NCBI GenBank assembly: GCA_902578805.1
Contig: CACHEH010000002.1
Coordinates: forward strand, 62,001 to 126,000
Direction: 5' to 3'
DNA length: 64,000 nucleotides
Origin: an uncultured SAR116 cluster alpha proteobacterium
Lineage (GTDB): Bacteria; Pseudomonadota; Alphaproteobacteria; Puniceispirillales; Marisalimonadaceae
Each line of letters opens with the position of its first letter. Positions within the stretch are counted from its first letter, which is position 1. Below, one piece after another: positions 1 to 8,306 of this stretch. The notes below the pieces were generated by a model. It had not been told where the DNA came from. It saw nothing but the letters and a program-made list of their open reading frames with translations, and ran no database searches. The translations under genes and the position numbers were made by a program.

Positions 1-616
1 AAAGTAAAGGTAGATCAAATAGATATTTATCCTTTTGTACTTGAAATAATATAGAATGATTTTTTTTATAAAATTTAGTTTCTTTTACAATTGAGGCTAC
101 ATCTTCTCTAATTTCATAAGATTCTTTATGAATTGTTGGACCTATGATAGAAATAATATCATTTCTTTTTGAACCTAAATCTTCCATGCTAGTTACTGTT
201 GCTTCAATAATTCCATTTACTGCCCCACGCCAACCTGCGTGACACGCACCAATTATTTTAGAAATTTTATCATAAAATAGAATTGGTGCACAATCAGCAC
301 CTAAGATTGATAATCCAATACCTTTTAATTTTGTTACTAATCCATCTGCTTCGATATTATTAACTTGATTATCTTTACTATTAATCACAAAAACTTTAGA
401 TGAATGTATTTGTTTTAATTTTATTATCCCTTTTAATTTTAGTTCATTGCAAACTAATACTAAATTTTTTTCAACATCCCTTTCATTATCTTCAACATTG
501 AAACTACAGTTTAGTGAATCATATGGTGATCTTGAAAACCCACCTTTTCTTGTAAAAAATCCATAGCTTATGTCATTAAATTTTAATTTCGGATGAAGTA
601 TTTTTTTAATGGTCAT
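1..616 (-). CDS. pgeF: Peptidoglycan editing factor / laccase-domain protein PgeF (partial, C-terminus beyond window)
   Basis: Open frame from an ATG at 614-616 running off the left edge; I read 205 codons. Family signatures are an FFTRKGG segment near the N-terminus, a GADCAPILF segment carrying the metal-site Cys, and GACHAGWRG carrying the metal-site His, followed by the GPTIHKESYE block. Members (YfiH/YlmD, formerly 'polyphenol oxidase' or 'laccase domain') remove mis-incorporated residues from peptidoglycan precursors or act as purine nucleosidases; which activity applies here cannot be told from sequence. It lies 32 bases downstream of lgt on the same strand, matching the usual alphaproteobacterial lgt-pgeF operon, but the SAM-methyltransferase gene often found between them is absent. 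The missing part is only the window edge, not a truncation. Confidence 0.9.
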   Translation of the reverse strand, partial: MTIKKILHPKLKFNDISYGFFTRKGGFSRSPYDSLNCSFNVEDNERDVEKNLVLVCNELKLKGIIKLKQIHSSKVFVINSKDNQVNNIEADGLVTKLKGIGLSILGADCAPILFYDKISKIIGACHAGWRGAVNGIIEATVTSMEDLGSKRNDIISIIGPTIHKESYEIREDVASIVKETKFYKKNHSILFQVQKDKYLFDLPLL

Positions 617-648
617 TATAAATGTTTCTTTTTATATTTATATCTAAA

Positions 649-1443
649 TCAAATATCTATTTTTTTATTATAAAAAATAATCATGAAATACAAGCCAGAA
701 AATATCATTGGTAATGACAAAATTTGTCCCATTGAAAAGTCAAAATAAACTAATCCAATGTGTCTATCAGGTTCCCTTAGATACTCTATAAAGAACCTAA
801 AAGTTCCATAAAAAAATAAAAATGATGCAGTCAAAAATCCTTTTTTTTCAAAAAACTTAGATTTGTTCATTAAAAAAATCATTATAAAGAATAATACAAA
901 TCCTTCAAAAAAAGCTTCATATAATTGACTCGGATGTCTGGGGAGTTTTCCACCATTTGGAAATATAATACCAAAATAATGATTTGTTACTCTTCCAAAA
1001 AGTTCTCCATTTATAAAATTTGCTATTCTTCCAAAAAAAAGACCAATTGGAGTAACTACCGAAATAAGGTCAGAGAACAGTATGATTGGAATATTTGAAG
1101 TTTTACTTGAATAAATAATAGCTAATATTACTCCTATTAATCCTCCATGAAACGACATTCCTCCATTCCATATTTTAAAAATCTCAATTAAATTATCAAA
1201 ATAGTATTCAGGATTATAGAAAATAACGTAACCTAATCTGCCACCAAGAATTATACCAATCATACAATTGCTAATTAAGTCGTTTATTACTTTATTTTCA
1301 ATTTGAATTTTTTTAATTTTAATTATCTTTAATATAAAATACCAGCTTAATAAAATGCCTGTTATATAAGCTAGTGCGTACCAACTAACTTTAATTAGTC
1401 CAAAATCTATTGCTATAGGATTTATATCTGGGAATTGAAACAT
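649..1443 (-). CDS. lgt: Prolipoprotein diacylglyceryl transferase Lgt
   Basis: 264 aa, normal length for Lgt. This inner-membrane enzyme transfers diacylglyceryl from phosphatidylglycerol to the lipobox Cys of prolipoproteins. Visible are several hydrophobic segments, the HGG motif (His99) in the GGMSFHGG block, and the Lgt signature around residues 139-151 (GRIANFINGELFGR) with the conserved Arg, Asn and Glu. It is first in a minus-strand operon with pgeF and diverges from ubiK across a 94-base AT-rich gap. Its substrates in this window include Pal (54219-54731), which has a clear lipobox. The start is the only Met before the conserved N-terminal 'PxAxxxG' segment. Confidence 0.95.
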   Translation of the reverse strand: MFQFPDINPIAIDFGLIKVSWYALAYITGILLSWYFILKIIKIKKIQIENKVINDLISNCMIGIILGGRLGYVIFYNPEYYFDNLIEIFKIWNGGMSFHGGLIGVILAIIYSSKTSNIPIILFSDLISVVTPIGLFFGRIANFINGELFGRVTNHYFGIIFPNGGKLPRHPSQLYEAFFEGFVLFFIMIFLMNKSKFFEKKGFLTASFLFFYGTFRFFIEYLREPDRHIGLVYFDFSMGQILSLPMIFSGLYFMIIFYNKKIDI

Positions 1444-1537
1444 TTAAAACAACTTAAATATAATTTTAACAATCTATAAAAAATATCTTATAATAAAAAA
1501 TATTTATTAATATAAAATTTTATTTTAAGGAAAATTA

Positions 1538-1798
1538 ATGAAAAATTCTAAATTCTTTTTGAAAGATACAGCTTCTATAATTACTGGTGCGCTTTCAACT
1601 TTTGCGGATTTAAAGAAAGAAATTGATAATATTATAAAAAGTAGATTTGAAAAATTTATTAATTCCCAAGGTATTGTAAGTCGAGAAGATTTTGAAGCAT
1701 TAATAGATAGACATGAAAAATTAAATTCAGAATTTATTTTATTAAAAACAAAATTAGAAAATAAAAATAGAAAAAATTCCTCTAAAAAGAAAAAGTAA
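1538..1798 (+). CDS. ubiK: UbiK / BMFP-domain accessory factor
   Basis: 86 aa. The sequence has the BMFP (YqiC/UbiK) layout: an amphipathic N-terminal helix rich in Phe, Ile and Ala, then a helix with the 'VSREDFEALIDRHEKLNSE' core and heptad spacing, then a Lys/Asn tail. UbiK is a small soluble or peripheral accessory factor for ubiquinone biosynthesis, binding the UbiJ lipid carrier in Enterobacteria. In alphaproteobacteria this gene commonly sits between lgt and the YbjN-proC block, as here. The start has an AAGGAAAAT Shine-Dalgarno about 5 bases upstream. The biochemical role is inferred from E. coli. Confidence 0.85.
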   Translation: MKNSKFFLKDTASIITGALSTFADLKKEIDNIIKSRFEKFINSQGIVSREDFEALIDRHEKLNSEFILLKTKLENKNRKNSSKKKK

Positions 1799-1872
1799 GT
1801 TTTAGTTTAAGATAATCAATATATAGTATACAATTCTCATGTTAATAAAAAAACATACTATATATAGTTATA

Positions 1873-2361
1873 ATGACAGACCACTTAAAAAACATAATAT
1901 TTTCTCCACAAATATCGAGTGTGTTTCTCAAAAGTAATTGGATAATAAATATAGATCCCAAAAAAAAGTATCATTATTATTTTGTAGATGATATAGCAGA
2001 TTATTATCTATATATTTATAATGTTAAAGATAAAATTTTCCTTCAGTTTATTTTAGATTTAGAAATTCCAAAGTGTAAATTAAATGAGTTACTTATATTA
2101 ATTAATTTTGCAAACCAAAATTCAAAAACGGGTTATTTTGTTTTTGATTATAAAAAAAGAAAAACTAGATTTGATCTAATTATATCCTATTCTTCAATAA
2201 TTGAAGAGAGATGCTTTAATGATTACCTAAAATTTAAATTAGATTTTACAAGTAGTTTATTTCACAATTTTGTATCAGGGTTTCATAATCTGATTTATGG
2301 AGAAAAAATTGATATTGCCTCTTTAGAATTATTATTTTTAGATAATGAAGGCTGTGCATGA
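1873..2361 (+). CDS. YbjN-domain protein
   Basis: 162 aa. Position directly before proC, plus the alternating beta/hydrophobic pattern (WIINID, YHYYFVDD, IFLQFILDLEIP, then a helix LNELLILINFANQNSKTGYF, then FDYKKRKTRF), match the YbjN fold family (a type III secretion chaperone-like fold). No catalytic motif is visible. In alphaproteobacteria YbjN proteins are regularly encoded between ubiK and proC, but their function is unknown; E. coli YbjN is linked to motility and stress phenotypes. The reading ends 42 bases before proC, so the two are probably co-transcribed. No clean Shine-Dalgarno is visible at the ATG. Confidence 0.75.
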   Translation: MTDHLKNIIFSPQISSVFLKSNWIINIDPKKKYHYYFVDDIADYYLYIYNVKDKIFLQFILDLEIPKCKLNELLILINFANQNSKTGYFVFDYKKRKTRFDLIISYSSIIEERCFNDYLKFKLDFTSSLFHNFVSGFHNLIYGEKIDIASLELLFLDNEGCA

Positions 2362-2403
2362 AAATATTAAAAATGAAAAAGAATATAAAGATTTAGGAAT
2401 TGT

Positions 2404-3228
2404 ATGAAAAACATACTTTTATATGGATATGGAAAGATGGGTTCATCTATTGCAAGAGGTTGGAAGCTTAAAGATTTAAATTTCAATTTTTTTATAATTG
2501 AAAAAGTTTTATCTCTTAGAAAAATTGCTTTTAAAGAAGGTTTCAAAGCCTTTGAGAGTATTGAGCAATTAAAACAGTCTAAAAACTTTGACACCTTTGA
2601 TATAATCTTCCTCGCTGTTAAGCCACAACAAATGAAAGATACTTTGAAGAATATTTCCAAATTTAATATAAGAAAATCAGTCTTTATTTCTATTGCAGCA
2701 GGACTATCTTTTTCTTGGTTTAGGTCGCGAATTGCTGAAGATATCAAGATTGTCAGAGCAATGCCAAATTTACCAGCCTCTGTAGGATTTGGAGTTACTG
2801 GTTTTTGTAAAAGTAATAATTTAAGTGAGGAAGAAGATAAAGAAGTTTTGGCACTGTTATCTGCTTTTAGTAAGACGATTTATTTAAACAACGAAAGTAT
2901 GATTGACGACGTAACTGCAATATCTGGATCTGGTCCGGGTTATATTTTTTATTTAGTTGAAGTGCTTTCTCAAATAGGTATTGAAAATGGACTCCCAATA
3001 AAAGATGCAAAAATCATGGCTAAGGAAACTTTAATTGGATCTGCAAGATTAATTGAAAAATCTAATATTGATCCCAAAACACTTAAGGAAGATGTGATAA
3101 GTCCTGGAGGAACTACAGAGGCAGGTCTTCAAGTACTTGAGTCAAAAGTAAATGGATTATACCCTTTGTTTAGATCAACAATTAATAATGCTGTAAAAAG
3201 AGCAAAAAAGTTAAACTCTGATGGATAA
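2404..3228 (+). CDS. proC: Pyrroline-5-carboxylate reductase
   Basis: 274 aa, typical ProC length. Catalyses the last step of proline synthesis, NAD(P)H-dependent reduction of pyrroline-5-carboxylate. The N-terminal Rossmann glycine loop GYGKMG is at residues 8-13; the central 'AVKPQQM' and 'RAMPNLPASVGFG' blocks and the C-terminal ProC signature ('SPGGTTEAGL', with a 'GSGPGY' turn before it) are all present. Co-directional with the YbjN-like gene upstream and the TetR-like gene 9 bases downstream, forming a probable operon. Nothing unusual is visible. Confidence 0.96.
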   Translation: MKNILLYGYGKMGSSIARGWKLKDLNFNFFIIEKVLSLRKIAFKEGFKAFESIEQLKQSKNFDTFDIIFLAVKPQQMKDTLKNISKFNIRKSVFISIAAGLSFSWFRSRIAEDIKIVRAMPNLPASVGFGVTGFCKSNNLSEEEDKEVLALLSAFSKTIYLNNESMIDDVTAISGSGPGYIFYLVEVLSQIGIENGLPIKDAKIMAKETLIGSARLIEKSNIDPKTLKEDVISPGGTTEAGLQVLESKVNGLYPLFRSTINNAVKRAKKLNSDG

Positions 3229-3237
3229 ATTTATTTT

Positions 3238-3846
3238 ATGAAAACAGATGATCAAAATTATGAATTGAGATTGTGTAAGACTTATTTTTCTATTTTGGAA
3301 TTTAATATGAAGGAAGAAGTAAGTTTAGATCAACTCTGTGAAAGAGCTAAAATTTCTAAAGAAGAAGCAAAGAAAATAGTTCCCAATAATTCATTAGACT
3401 ATAAATATTTTTTTTTAAAGATTCTCATTTCACAACTTGATAAAGAAGTTTTGACTGAATTAAAAGAAGATATAGCCGATGATATTATTTCAAGCACTTA
3501 CGACAAAATCTTAGAAGGTTTAGCATTAAGATTTGAAAAATATTTAGAATTTAAACAATCCTTCAAAATTTTGAGCAATAATACAAAACAAAGAGTTGAA
3601 GTTTTTTTTAATGTTTTTCAAGAAAATTACTTTTTTACAAATAGTCTTCTGAATTTGGTCGAGAGTGAAAAAAACTGTGGAATAAAAGCGTTAAAATCAA
3701 TAGCTTTAAATATTATTTTTATGAAAGGACTAGAAACGTTCTTAAAAAATGAAAGTGCAGAAATTGACCCAGTAATTAGGAATTTAGACAAGTATTTAGG
3801 TGATTTTGAAGACGTTGGTCTTTTTATGGGTTTAATAAAAAAATAA
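3238..3846 (+). CDS. TetR-like helix-turn-helix protein
   Basis: 202 aa. Residues about 25-50 (VSLDQLCERAKISKEEAKKIVPN) look like the TetR N-terminal HTH with the usual 'phenylalanine followed by helix' region; the rest is all-helical, as in TetR ligand domains. It follows proC by 9 bases and its TAA (3844-3846) abuts the stop of the convergent histidine kinase gene (3847) with no intervening base. A DNA-binding regulator is the most economical reading; a COQ9-like helical protein is an alternative because that family shares the TetR fold. The ligand and target are unknown. Confidence 0.6.
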   Translation: MKTDDQNYELRLCKTYFSILEFNMKEEVSLDQLCERAKISKEEAKKIVPNNSLDYKYFFLKILISQLDKEVLTELKEDIADDIISSTYDKILEGLALRFEKYLEFKQSFKILSNNTKQRVEVFFNVFQENYFFTNSLLNLVESEKNCGIKALKSIALNIIFMKGLETFLKNESAEIDPVIRNLDKYLGDFEDVGLFMGLIKK

Positions 3847-5157
3847 TCAAAGTGGTAATAGTAATCTAACCCTAAGTCCTCCAAGAGGGCTCTCTTCTAA
3901 AATCAATTCACCTCCGTGGTTCAATGCTGAATTTTTAGCAATAGATAGTCCTAGGCCCGTACCCCCCGTATTAATGTTTCTTGAATTTTCTAATCTAGTG
4001 AATGGCAAAACCACTTCATCTCTTTTATCTCTAGGTATACCAGGGCCATTATCATCTATAATTATCTCACTATGATCATCAAAAATTTGAATTTGTGCAT
4101 TAGCTTTGCCCGCATACCTGATTGCATTTGTAAATAAATTTATTAGAGCTCTTCTTATAGATTGGACTTGTATTGGGAAAATAGGAATAGTATCTGTAGG
4201 AACAGAAATAGTAATTTTTTCACCGCTAGGATCAGATGTTTTAGCAGCCTGCTGAAGTAATTTGAATAAACTTGCGTCAACCATTTGTTCTTCTCTCTCA
4301 TTTCTAGCAAATTCTAAGTAACCATCTATCATTTCTTCTAATTCAATCAATTCATTTTCAAAATCTTGTTTTATTTCTTTTTTTTCATCCATAACAGCTA
4401 ACTGAAGTCTCATCCTCGTTAATGGGGTTTTCAAATCGTGGCTAACACCAGCTAGAAGAGAAGTTTTCTCTGAGATTTGTTTATTTATTCTGTGTCTCAT
4501 GGCTTGAAAAGCTCTTCCAGCTATTCTCACTTCTGTTGCACCTTCAATATTATAATCATCTACTTTTCTACCAAAACCAATCTGACGAGCAGCGTTTGCT
4601 AGCCTTAAAATTGGCCTTACTTGTCCTCTTAAAAATATAATAGCAATAGAAAAGAGTATTACAGAAGAACCAATAGACCACATTATAAATGTAATACCAG
4701 TAGGAACGAATATACGCTTATTATCAATATGCATTCTAACAATTCCATTTGCTAATTGTATATCAACGTAAAACTGATTAGCGTTTTCAAGAGAAGATAA
4801 ATAGAAGGGTTCTTTAATTCTTTCTTGTAGAGAGGATCTAAAATTTTCAAATTTAGCATTAAATGACTGATTTGGTTTTAAAATACCACCTTCTAACCAA
4901 TAAAAAATGATATTAAAGTACTGCCTTGCTCTAACTGCCGACAAGGCTCTTTGGTCTTTTGATGGTTCATTTCCAAGTTCATCAATTAATAACCCTAAAT
5001 CTTTAGCTAAGTTATTTGCCATATGTCGAGACACCCAATCCCAATGTCTTTCATAGAAAATAGAAACAGAAATAATTTGTACAAGAATAATTGGTACAAG
5101 AATAATAGATAACATCCTCCCAAAAAGACTTTTTGGTGTTATGTCGCGTAATCTCAT
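3847..5157 (-). CDS. envZ: EnvZ-type sensor histidine kinase
   Basis: 436 aa. Order of elements: TM1 (residues about 15-34), a periplasmic stretch of about 120 residues, TM2 (about 153-176), a HAMP linker beginning RPILRLA, the H-box 'LLAGVSHDLKTPLTRMR' with the phospho-accepting His240, then the catalytic domain with N-box (NLFTNAIRY), G1 (DNGPGIP) and G2 (GTGLGLS). Inner-membrane kinase whose partner is the response regulator encoded immediately upstream (5170-5943, 12-base gap). SAR11-type genomes keep very few two-component pairs, and an EnvZ/OmpR-like pair is among them. The signal sensed is not deducible. The ilvE gene diverges upstream of the pair. Confidence 0.88.
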   Translation of the reverse strand: MRLRDITPKSLFGRMLSIILVPIILVQIISVSIFYERHWDWVSRHMANNLAKDLGLLIDELGNEPSKDQRALSAVRARQYFNIIFYWLEGGILKPNQSFNAKFENFRSSLQERIKEPFYLSSLENANQFYVDIQLANGIVRMHIDNKRIFVPTGITFIMWSIGSSVILFSIAIIFLRGQVRPILRLANAARQIGFGRKVDDYNIEGATEVRIAGRAFQAMRHRINKQISEKTSLLAGVSHDLKTPLTRMRLQLAVMDEKKEIKQDFENELIELEEMIDGYLEFARNEREEQMVDASLFKLLQQAAKTSDPSGEKITISVPTDTIPIFPIQVQSIRRALINLFTNAIRYAGKANAQIQIFDDHSEIIIDDNGPGIPRDKRDEVVLPFTRLENSRNINTGGTGLGLSIAKNSALNHGGELILEESPLGGLRVRLLLPL

Positions 5158-5169
5158 GATACAATCAAT

Positions 5170-5898
5170 TTAATATTCATCATTTTTATTCTCATGTGTT
5201 TGTAACATCCAGCCTATACCTCTAACTGTCTGTAAATAAATAGGATATCTTTGGTCAATTTCTATTTTTCTTCTAATTCTTGCTATAGCTACATCAATAG
5301 ATCTTATTTCCATATTTCCACCAAGTGAATTGTTTATGTCTTCTCTTGAGAAAGGAGTATTTGGAGATTTGCAAAAACATTTTAATAATTTTTGTTCAGA
5401 GGTTGTTAGATGTACTGGAATGTCATTTTTATATAAGTTTTGTGTTTTTTGATTAAATGTAAATGGACCAAATCTCGTATTTTCTTTTTCACTAGATTGT
5501 TTTAAATTTTTACTAAACCTTTTAAGAATATTTTGGATTCTAAGTAATAGCTCTCTAGGTTCAAAAGGTTTTGTCATATAATCATCAGCGCCATATTCGA
5601 GTCCATCCAGTCGATCTTCGGGGCTAGACATAGCTGTCAACATTAAAGCTGGAATTGAATTTGTTAATCTAATTTCTTTTAAAAAGTCTAACCCATTTTG
5701 CCCGGGCATCATAATGTCAATAACTAATAAATCAAAATTTAAACTTTTCATAATTTTATTGGCTTGATCAGTATTTTCTGCATCTGTTACCATGAAACCA
5801 TTATTTTCTAAAAATTGTTTAAGTAAAAATCGAATTTTTTGATCATCATCAATAATCAAAATATGAAAGTTATATTTTTTTAAGATTTGATTATACAT
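5170..5898 (-). CDS. ompR: OmpR-type response regulator
   Basis: 242 aa from the ATG at 5896-5898. An in-frame ATG at 5943 would add 15 residues with no family counterpart, and the chosen start puts the receiver (HILIIDDDQ) at residue 12 as usual. Receiver: acidic pocket DDD at 17-19, phospho-acceptor Asp61, Lys110. The C-terminal winged helix has 'LTTSEQKLL' and the 'RSIDVAIARIRRKIE...VRGIGW' block typical of OmpR/PhoB. It is followed 12 bases later by its cognate kinase gene. Targets are unknown; the divergent ilvE promoter region (5944-6032) lies directly upstream, so ilvE or autoregulation are possibilities only. Confidence 0.9.
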   Translation of the reverse strand: MYNQILKKYNFHILIIDDDQKIRFLLKQFLENNGFMVTDAENTDQANKIMKSLNFDLLVIDIMMPGQNGLDFLKEIRLTNSIPALMLTAMSSPEDRLDGLEYGADDYMTKPFEPRELLLRIQNILKRFSKNLKQSSEKENTRFGPFTFNQKTQNLYKNDIPVHLTTSEQKLLKCFCKSPNTPFSREDINNSLGGNMEIRSIDVAIARIRRKIEIDQRYPIYLQTVRGIGWMLQTHENKNDEY

Positions 5899-6032
5899 TT
5901 TAAAATTAAACCCGATTATATTAAATCTAAAATTACTAAACAACTTAATTAATTACAAAACTTATTTCTTAATATTTGATATTTTAAAAATAATGTGGAT
6001 TATATGTAATATGTAATTTTGGAGGTTTTTTT

Positions 6033-6911
6033 TTGGATAACTTATCTTTTGACGATCGTAAAGGTTTTATCTGGTATAACGGAAATTTAATGCAATGGAA
6101 AAATGCAAATGTTCATGTATTAAATCACGGTTTACATTATGCAAGTTGTGTTTTTGAAGGTGAAAGGGCGTACAAAGGTAAAATTTTTGAAAGTGAAAAA
6201 CATACAGAAAGATTATTCAATTCTGCAAAATCCCTTGATATGCAAATACCATTTTCTCAAAAGGAAATATTAGAAGCTAAAGATATCTTATTAGAAAAAA
6301 ACTCACTTTCAGAGGCTTATGTTCGACCAGTTGTCTGGAGAGGCAGTGAGATGATGGCTGTTTCAGCCCAAGCTACAAAAATAAATGTAGCAATTGCAGT
6401 GTGGGAGTGGCCGAGCTATTTTGATCCAGAACAAAAAATGCAAGGGATAAAACTAGATATTGCAAAATGGAAACGTCCTAGTCCAGACTGTGGACCTGTT
6501 CTTGCAAAAGCAGCTGGATTATATATGATCTGTACTTTGTCAAAACATGAAGCTGAAGCTAAAGGTTATAGTGATGCTTTAATGTTAGATTATAGAGGAC
6601 AAATAGCAGAAGCTACGGGAGCAAATATATTCTTTAAAATGCCTGATGGGAAACTGCACACCCCAATTGCAGATTGCTTTCTTGATGGAATTACTAGAAG
6701 GACTGTTATGAAACTTGCTCAAGATAATGGAATTGAAATTATTGAACGTAAGATTATGCCTGAGGAAATGGCTGAAGCAGAAGAATGTTTTTTAACTGGG
6801 ACTGCTGCCGAAGTTACTCCTGTACAATCAATTGGTGATTTTAAATTTAAGCCTGGTGAGTATTGTCTTAAATTAACAAAGGCTTATTCAGATTTAGTCA
6901 ATGGGATTTAG
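6033..6911 (+). CDS. ilvE: Branched-chain amino acid aminotransferase
   Basis: 292 aa, fold-type IV PLP aminotransferase. Interconverts Leu/Ile/Val and their 2-oxo acids with glutamate. The N-terminal 'SCVFEGERAY' block, 'YVRPVVWRG', the PLP-Lys candidate Lys159 in VLAKAAGLY, and the C-terminal 'TGTAAEVTPV' are characteristic. The start is TTG (6033-6035), supported by a perfect GGAGG at 6021-6025 with 7-base spacing; no ATG in frame fits. The gene diverges from the ompR-envZ pair and converges on moaE with an 8-base gap, leaving no room for a classical terminator. Confidence 0.95.
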   Translation: MDNLSFDDRKGFIWYNGNLMQWKNANVHVLNHGLHYASCVFEGERAYKGKIFESEKHTERLFNSAKSLDMQIPFSQKEILEAKDILLEKNSLSEAYVRPVVWRGSEMMAVSAQATKINVAIAVWEWPSYFDPEQKMQGIKLDIAKWKRPSPDCGPVLAKAAGLYMICTLSKHEAEAKGYSDALMLDYRGQIAEATGANIFFKMPDGKLHTPIADCFLDGITRRTVMKLAQDNGIEIIERKIMPEEMAEAEECFLTGTAAEVTPVQSIGDFKFKPGEYCLKLTKAYSDLVNGI

Positions 6912-6919
6912 AACAACAT

Positions 6920-7393
6920 TCATTTCTGCCATTTTTTTAGTGCTTGATTGTCGTTTTCATTAAAGCTTACCCAATTCTTTTTATTATTATTTTCCTCTAC
7001 TTTCCAAAATGGAGCTTTAGTCTTTAACCAATCCATTATAAAGTTACATCCATCAAAAGCGTTCTGCCTGTGTTTAGATGAAACACACACAAAAACTATT
7101 TGGTCGGAAGGTTTTAAATTACCTACTCTATGTATTACTGTTACACCTGTTAATTCCCATCTTTGAGAGCTTTCAAATACTATTTTTTCTATTTCAGACT
7201 CTGTCATACCAGGATAATGTTCTAAAGTCATAGAATTAATTATTTGATTATTCTTTTCGTCATATCCTCTTACAACGCCAATAAAGTTGACTATTGCACC
7301 AGTATTATTTTGATGTAGATTTTTTATTTCATCTGAAACATCAAAATCTTCATTTTGTATTTTAATTTTAATAAAAGGAAAGTTTTTGCTCAT
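6920..7393 (-). CDS. moaE: Molybdopterin synthase catalytic subunit MoaE
   Basis: 157 aa. MoaE converts cyclic pyranopterin monophosphate into molybdopterin using sulfur carried on the MoaD C-terminal thiocarboxylate. Family blocks: 'NTGAIVNFIGVVR', 'LEHYPGMTE', 'VIHRVGNLKPSDQIVFVCVSSKHR' and 'LKTKAPFWKVE'; the Lys residues in the last block bind substrate. It directly follows moaD (one gene ends at 7394, the next begins at 7393), so the two synthase subunits are translated in tandem. A likely user of the cofactor, MsrP, is encoded at 13656-14618. Confidence 0.95.
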   Translation of the reverse strand: MSKNFPFIKIKIQNEDFDVSDEIKNLHQNNTGAIVNFIGVVRGYDEKNNQIINSMTLEHYPGMTESEIEKIVFESSQRWELTGVTVIHRVGNLKPSDQIVFVCVSSKHRQNAFDGCNFIMDWLKTKAPFWKVEENNNKKNWVSFNENDNQALKKWQK

Positions 7394-7645
7394 CTAACCT
7401 CCAGTAACGGGAGGGAAAAAAGCAATCTCGTCATTATTACTGATATTTGTATCAAAGGACGAATATGTTTTATTTACAGCAATTTTGATTAAATTTTTTT
7501 TCTCTAAAATTAAACTATATTTTTTATCTAATTCATTTAAATAGTTAATAAGTTCATTAACATTATTAATGTGATCTGGTAATACTATTAGTTCCTCAGA
7601 TTTACCAACATGTTCTTTTATCCATGAAAAGTATTTTATAATCAT
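7394..7645 (-). CDS. moaD: Molybdopterin synthase sulfur carrier MoaD
   Basis: 83 aa ubiquitin-like beta-grasp protein ending in the obligatory Gly-Gly (PPVTGG), which is adenylated and converted to the thiocarboxylate. 'NDEIAFFPPVTGG' is the MoaD signature. It lies between pgsA (3-base gap) and moaE (no gap) on the minus strand; uvrC-pgsA-moaD-moaE is a recurrent alphaproteobacterial operon. Genes for the earlier MoCo steps (moaA, moaC, mogA) are not in this window. Confidence 0.93.
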   Translation of the reverse strand: MIIKYFSWIKEHVGKSEELIVLPDHINNVNELINYLNELDKKYSLILEKKNLIKIAVNKTYSSFDTNISNNDEIAFFPPVTGG

Positions 7646-7648
7646 AAT

Positions 7649-8236
7649 TTATTCTCTATTAAAAAATTTCATAATTTTAATGATATATTGTAGACCTGTT
7701 ATAAAGGTAATTATTCCAGCTATCCACAATAGAATATACGAAATTAAACCTAAAATCTCTATATTGTAAAAAAAAGTATTTGATCTCCAAACTAAAAAAC
7801 TTCCACAAGCAATTAGTTGTATAGTTGTTTTCCATTTTGCTAAACGAGTTACTTCTAATGAAATTTTATATGAAGATATACTTTCCCTTAAACCTGAGAC
7901 TAAAATTTCTCTTAAAACAATTAAAAGTGCAGGTAAGAATGCATAGTAATAATCGAACATGTTTTCTGAAGCTAGGGCAAAAATTATTCCAATAACTAAT
8001 AATTTATCTGCTACTGGATCTAAGACTTTTCCAAAATTGGATGTTACGTTATATTTTCTAGCAAAAAATCCGTCAAAATAATCACTAATACCGGCTAAAA
8101 TTAAAATTGGTGTAGCTATTAAGGCCCCAATTTCGTCCCCATATATGATTATTATAGGAAGTATTATGGCTGCCAAACTTCTGAATAACGTTAAAACGTT
8201 AGGTATGATTTTTAATATAGGATTATTTTTCTTCAT
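7649..8236 (-). CDS. pgsA: CDP-diacylglycerol-glycerol-3-phosphate 3-phosphatidyltransferase
   Basis: 195 aa, polytopic inner-membrane enzyme making phosphatidylglycerophosphate, the committed step to phosphatidylglycerol (the lipid donor for Lgt, encoded at 649-1443). The full CDP-alcohol phosphotransferase motif D-x2-DG-x2-AR-x8-G-x3-D-x3-D is present: SDYFDGFFAR, eight residues, then GKVLDPVAD. Four or more hydrophobic segments are visible. It lies between uvrC (70 bases upstream) and moaD. CdsA-family or cardiolipin-synthase-like relatives share the motif, but gene context strongly favours PgsA. Confidence 0.93.
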   Translation of the reverse strand: MKKNNPILKIIPNVLTLFRSLAAIILPIIIIYGDEIGALIATPILILAGISDYFDGFFARKYNVTSNFGKVLDPVADKLLVIGIIFALASENMFDYYYAFLPALLIVLREILVSGLRESISSYKISLEVTRLAKWKTTIQLIACGSFLVWRSNTFFYNIEILGLISYILLWIAGIITFITGLQYIIKIMKFFNRE

Positions 8237-8306
8237 TGATAGACATTAACGAGATTTTTAAGCTAAGACTATCTTTAAAATAAAACAGACTTATAAAAAA
8301 TTGATT

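Noticed and set aside
2367-2747. Long open frame on the minus strand inside proC
   Set aside because: It lies antisense within a strongly conserved gene and encodes no recognisable family; an AT-rich complement of a coding frame easily stays open.
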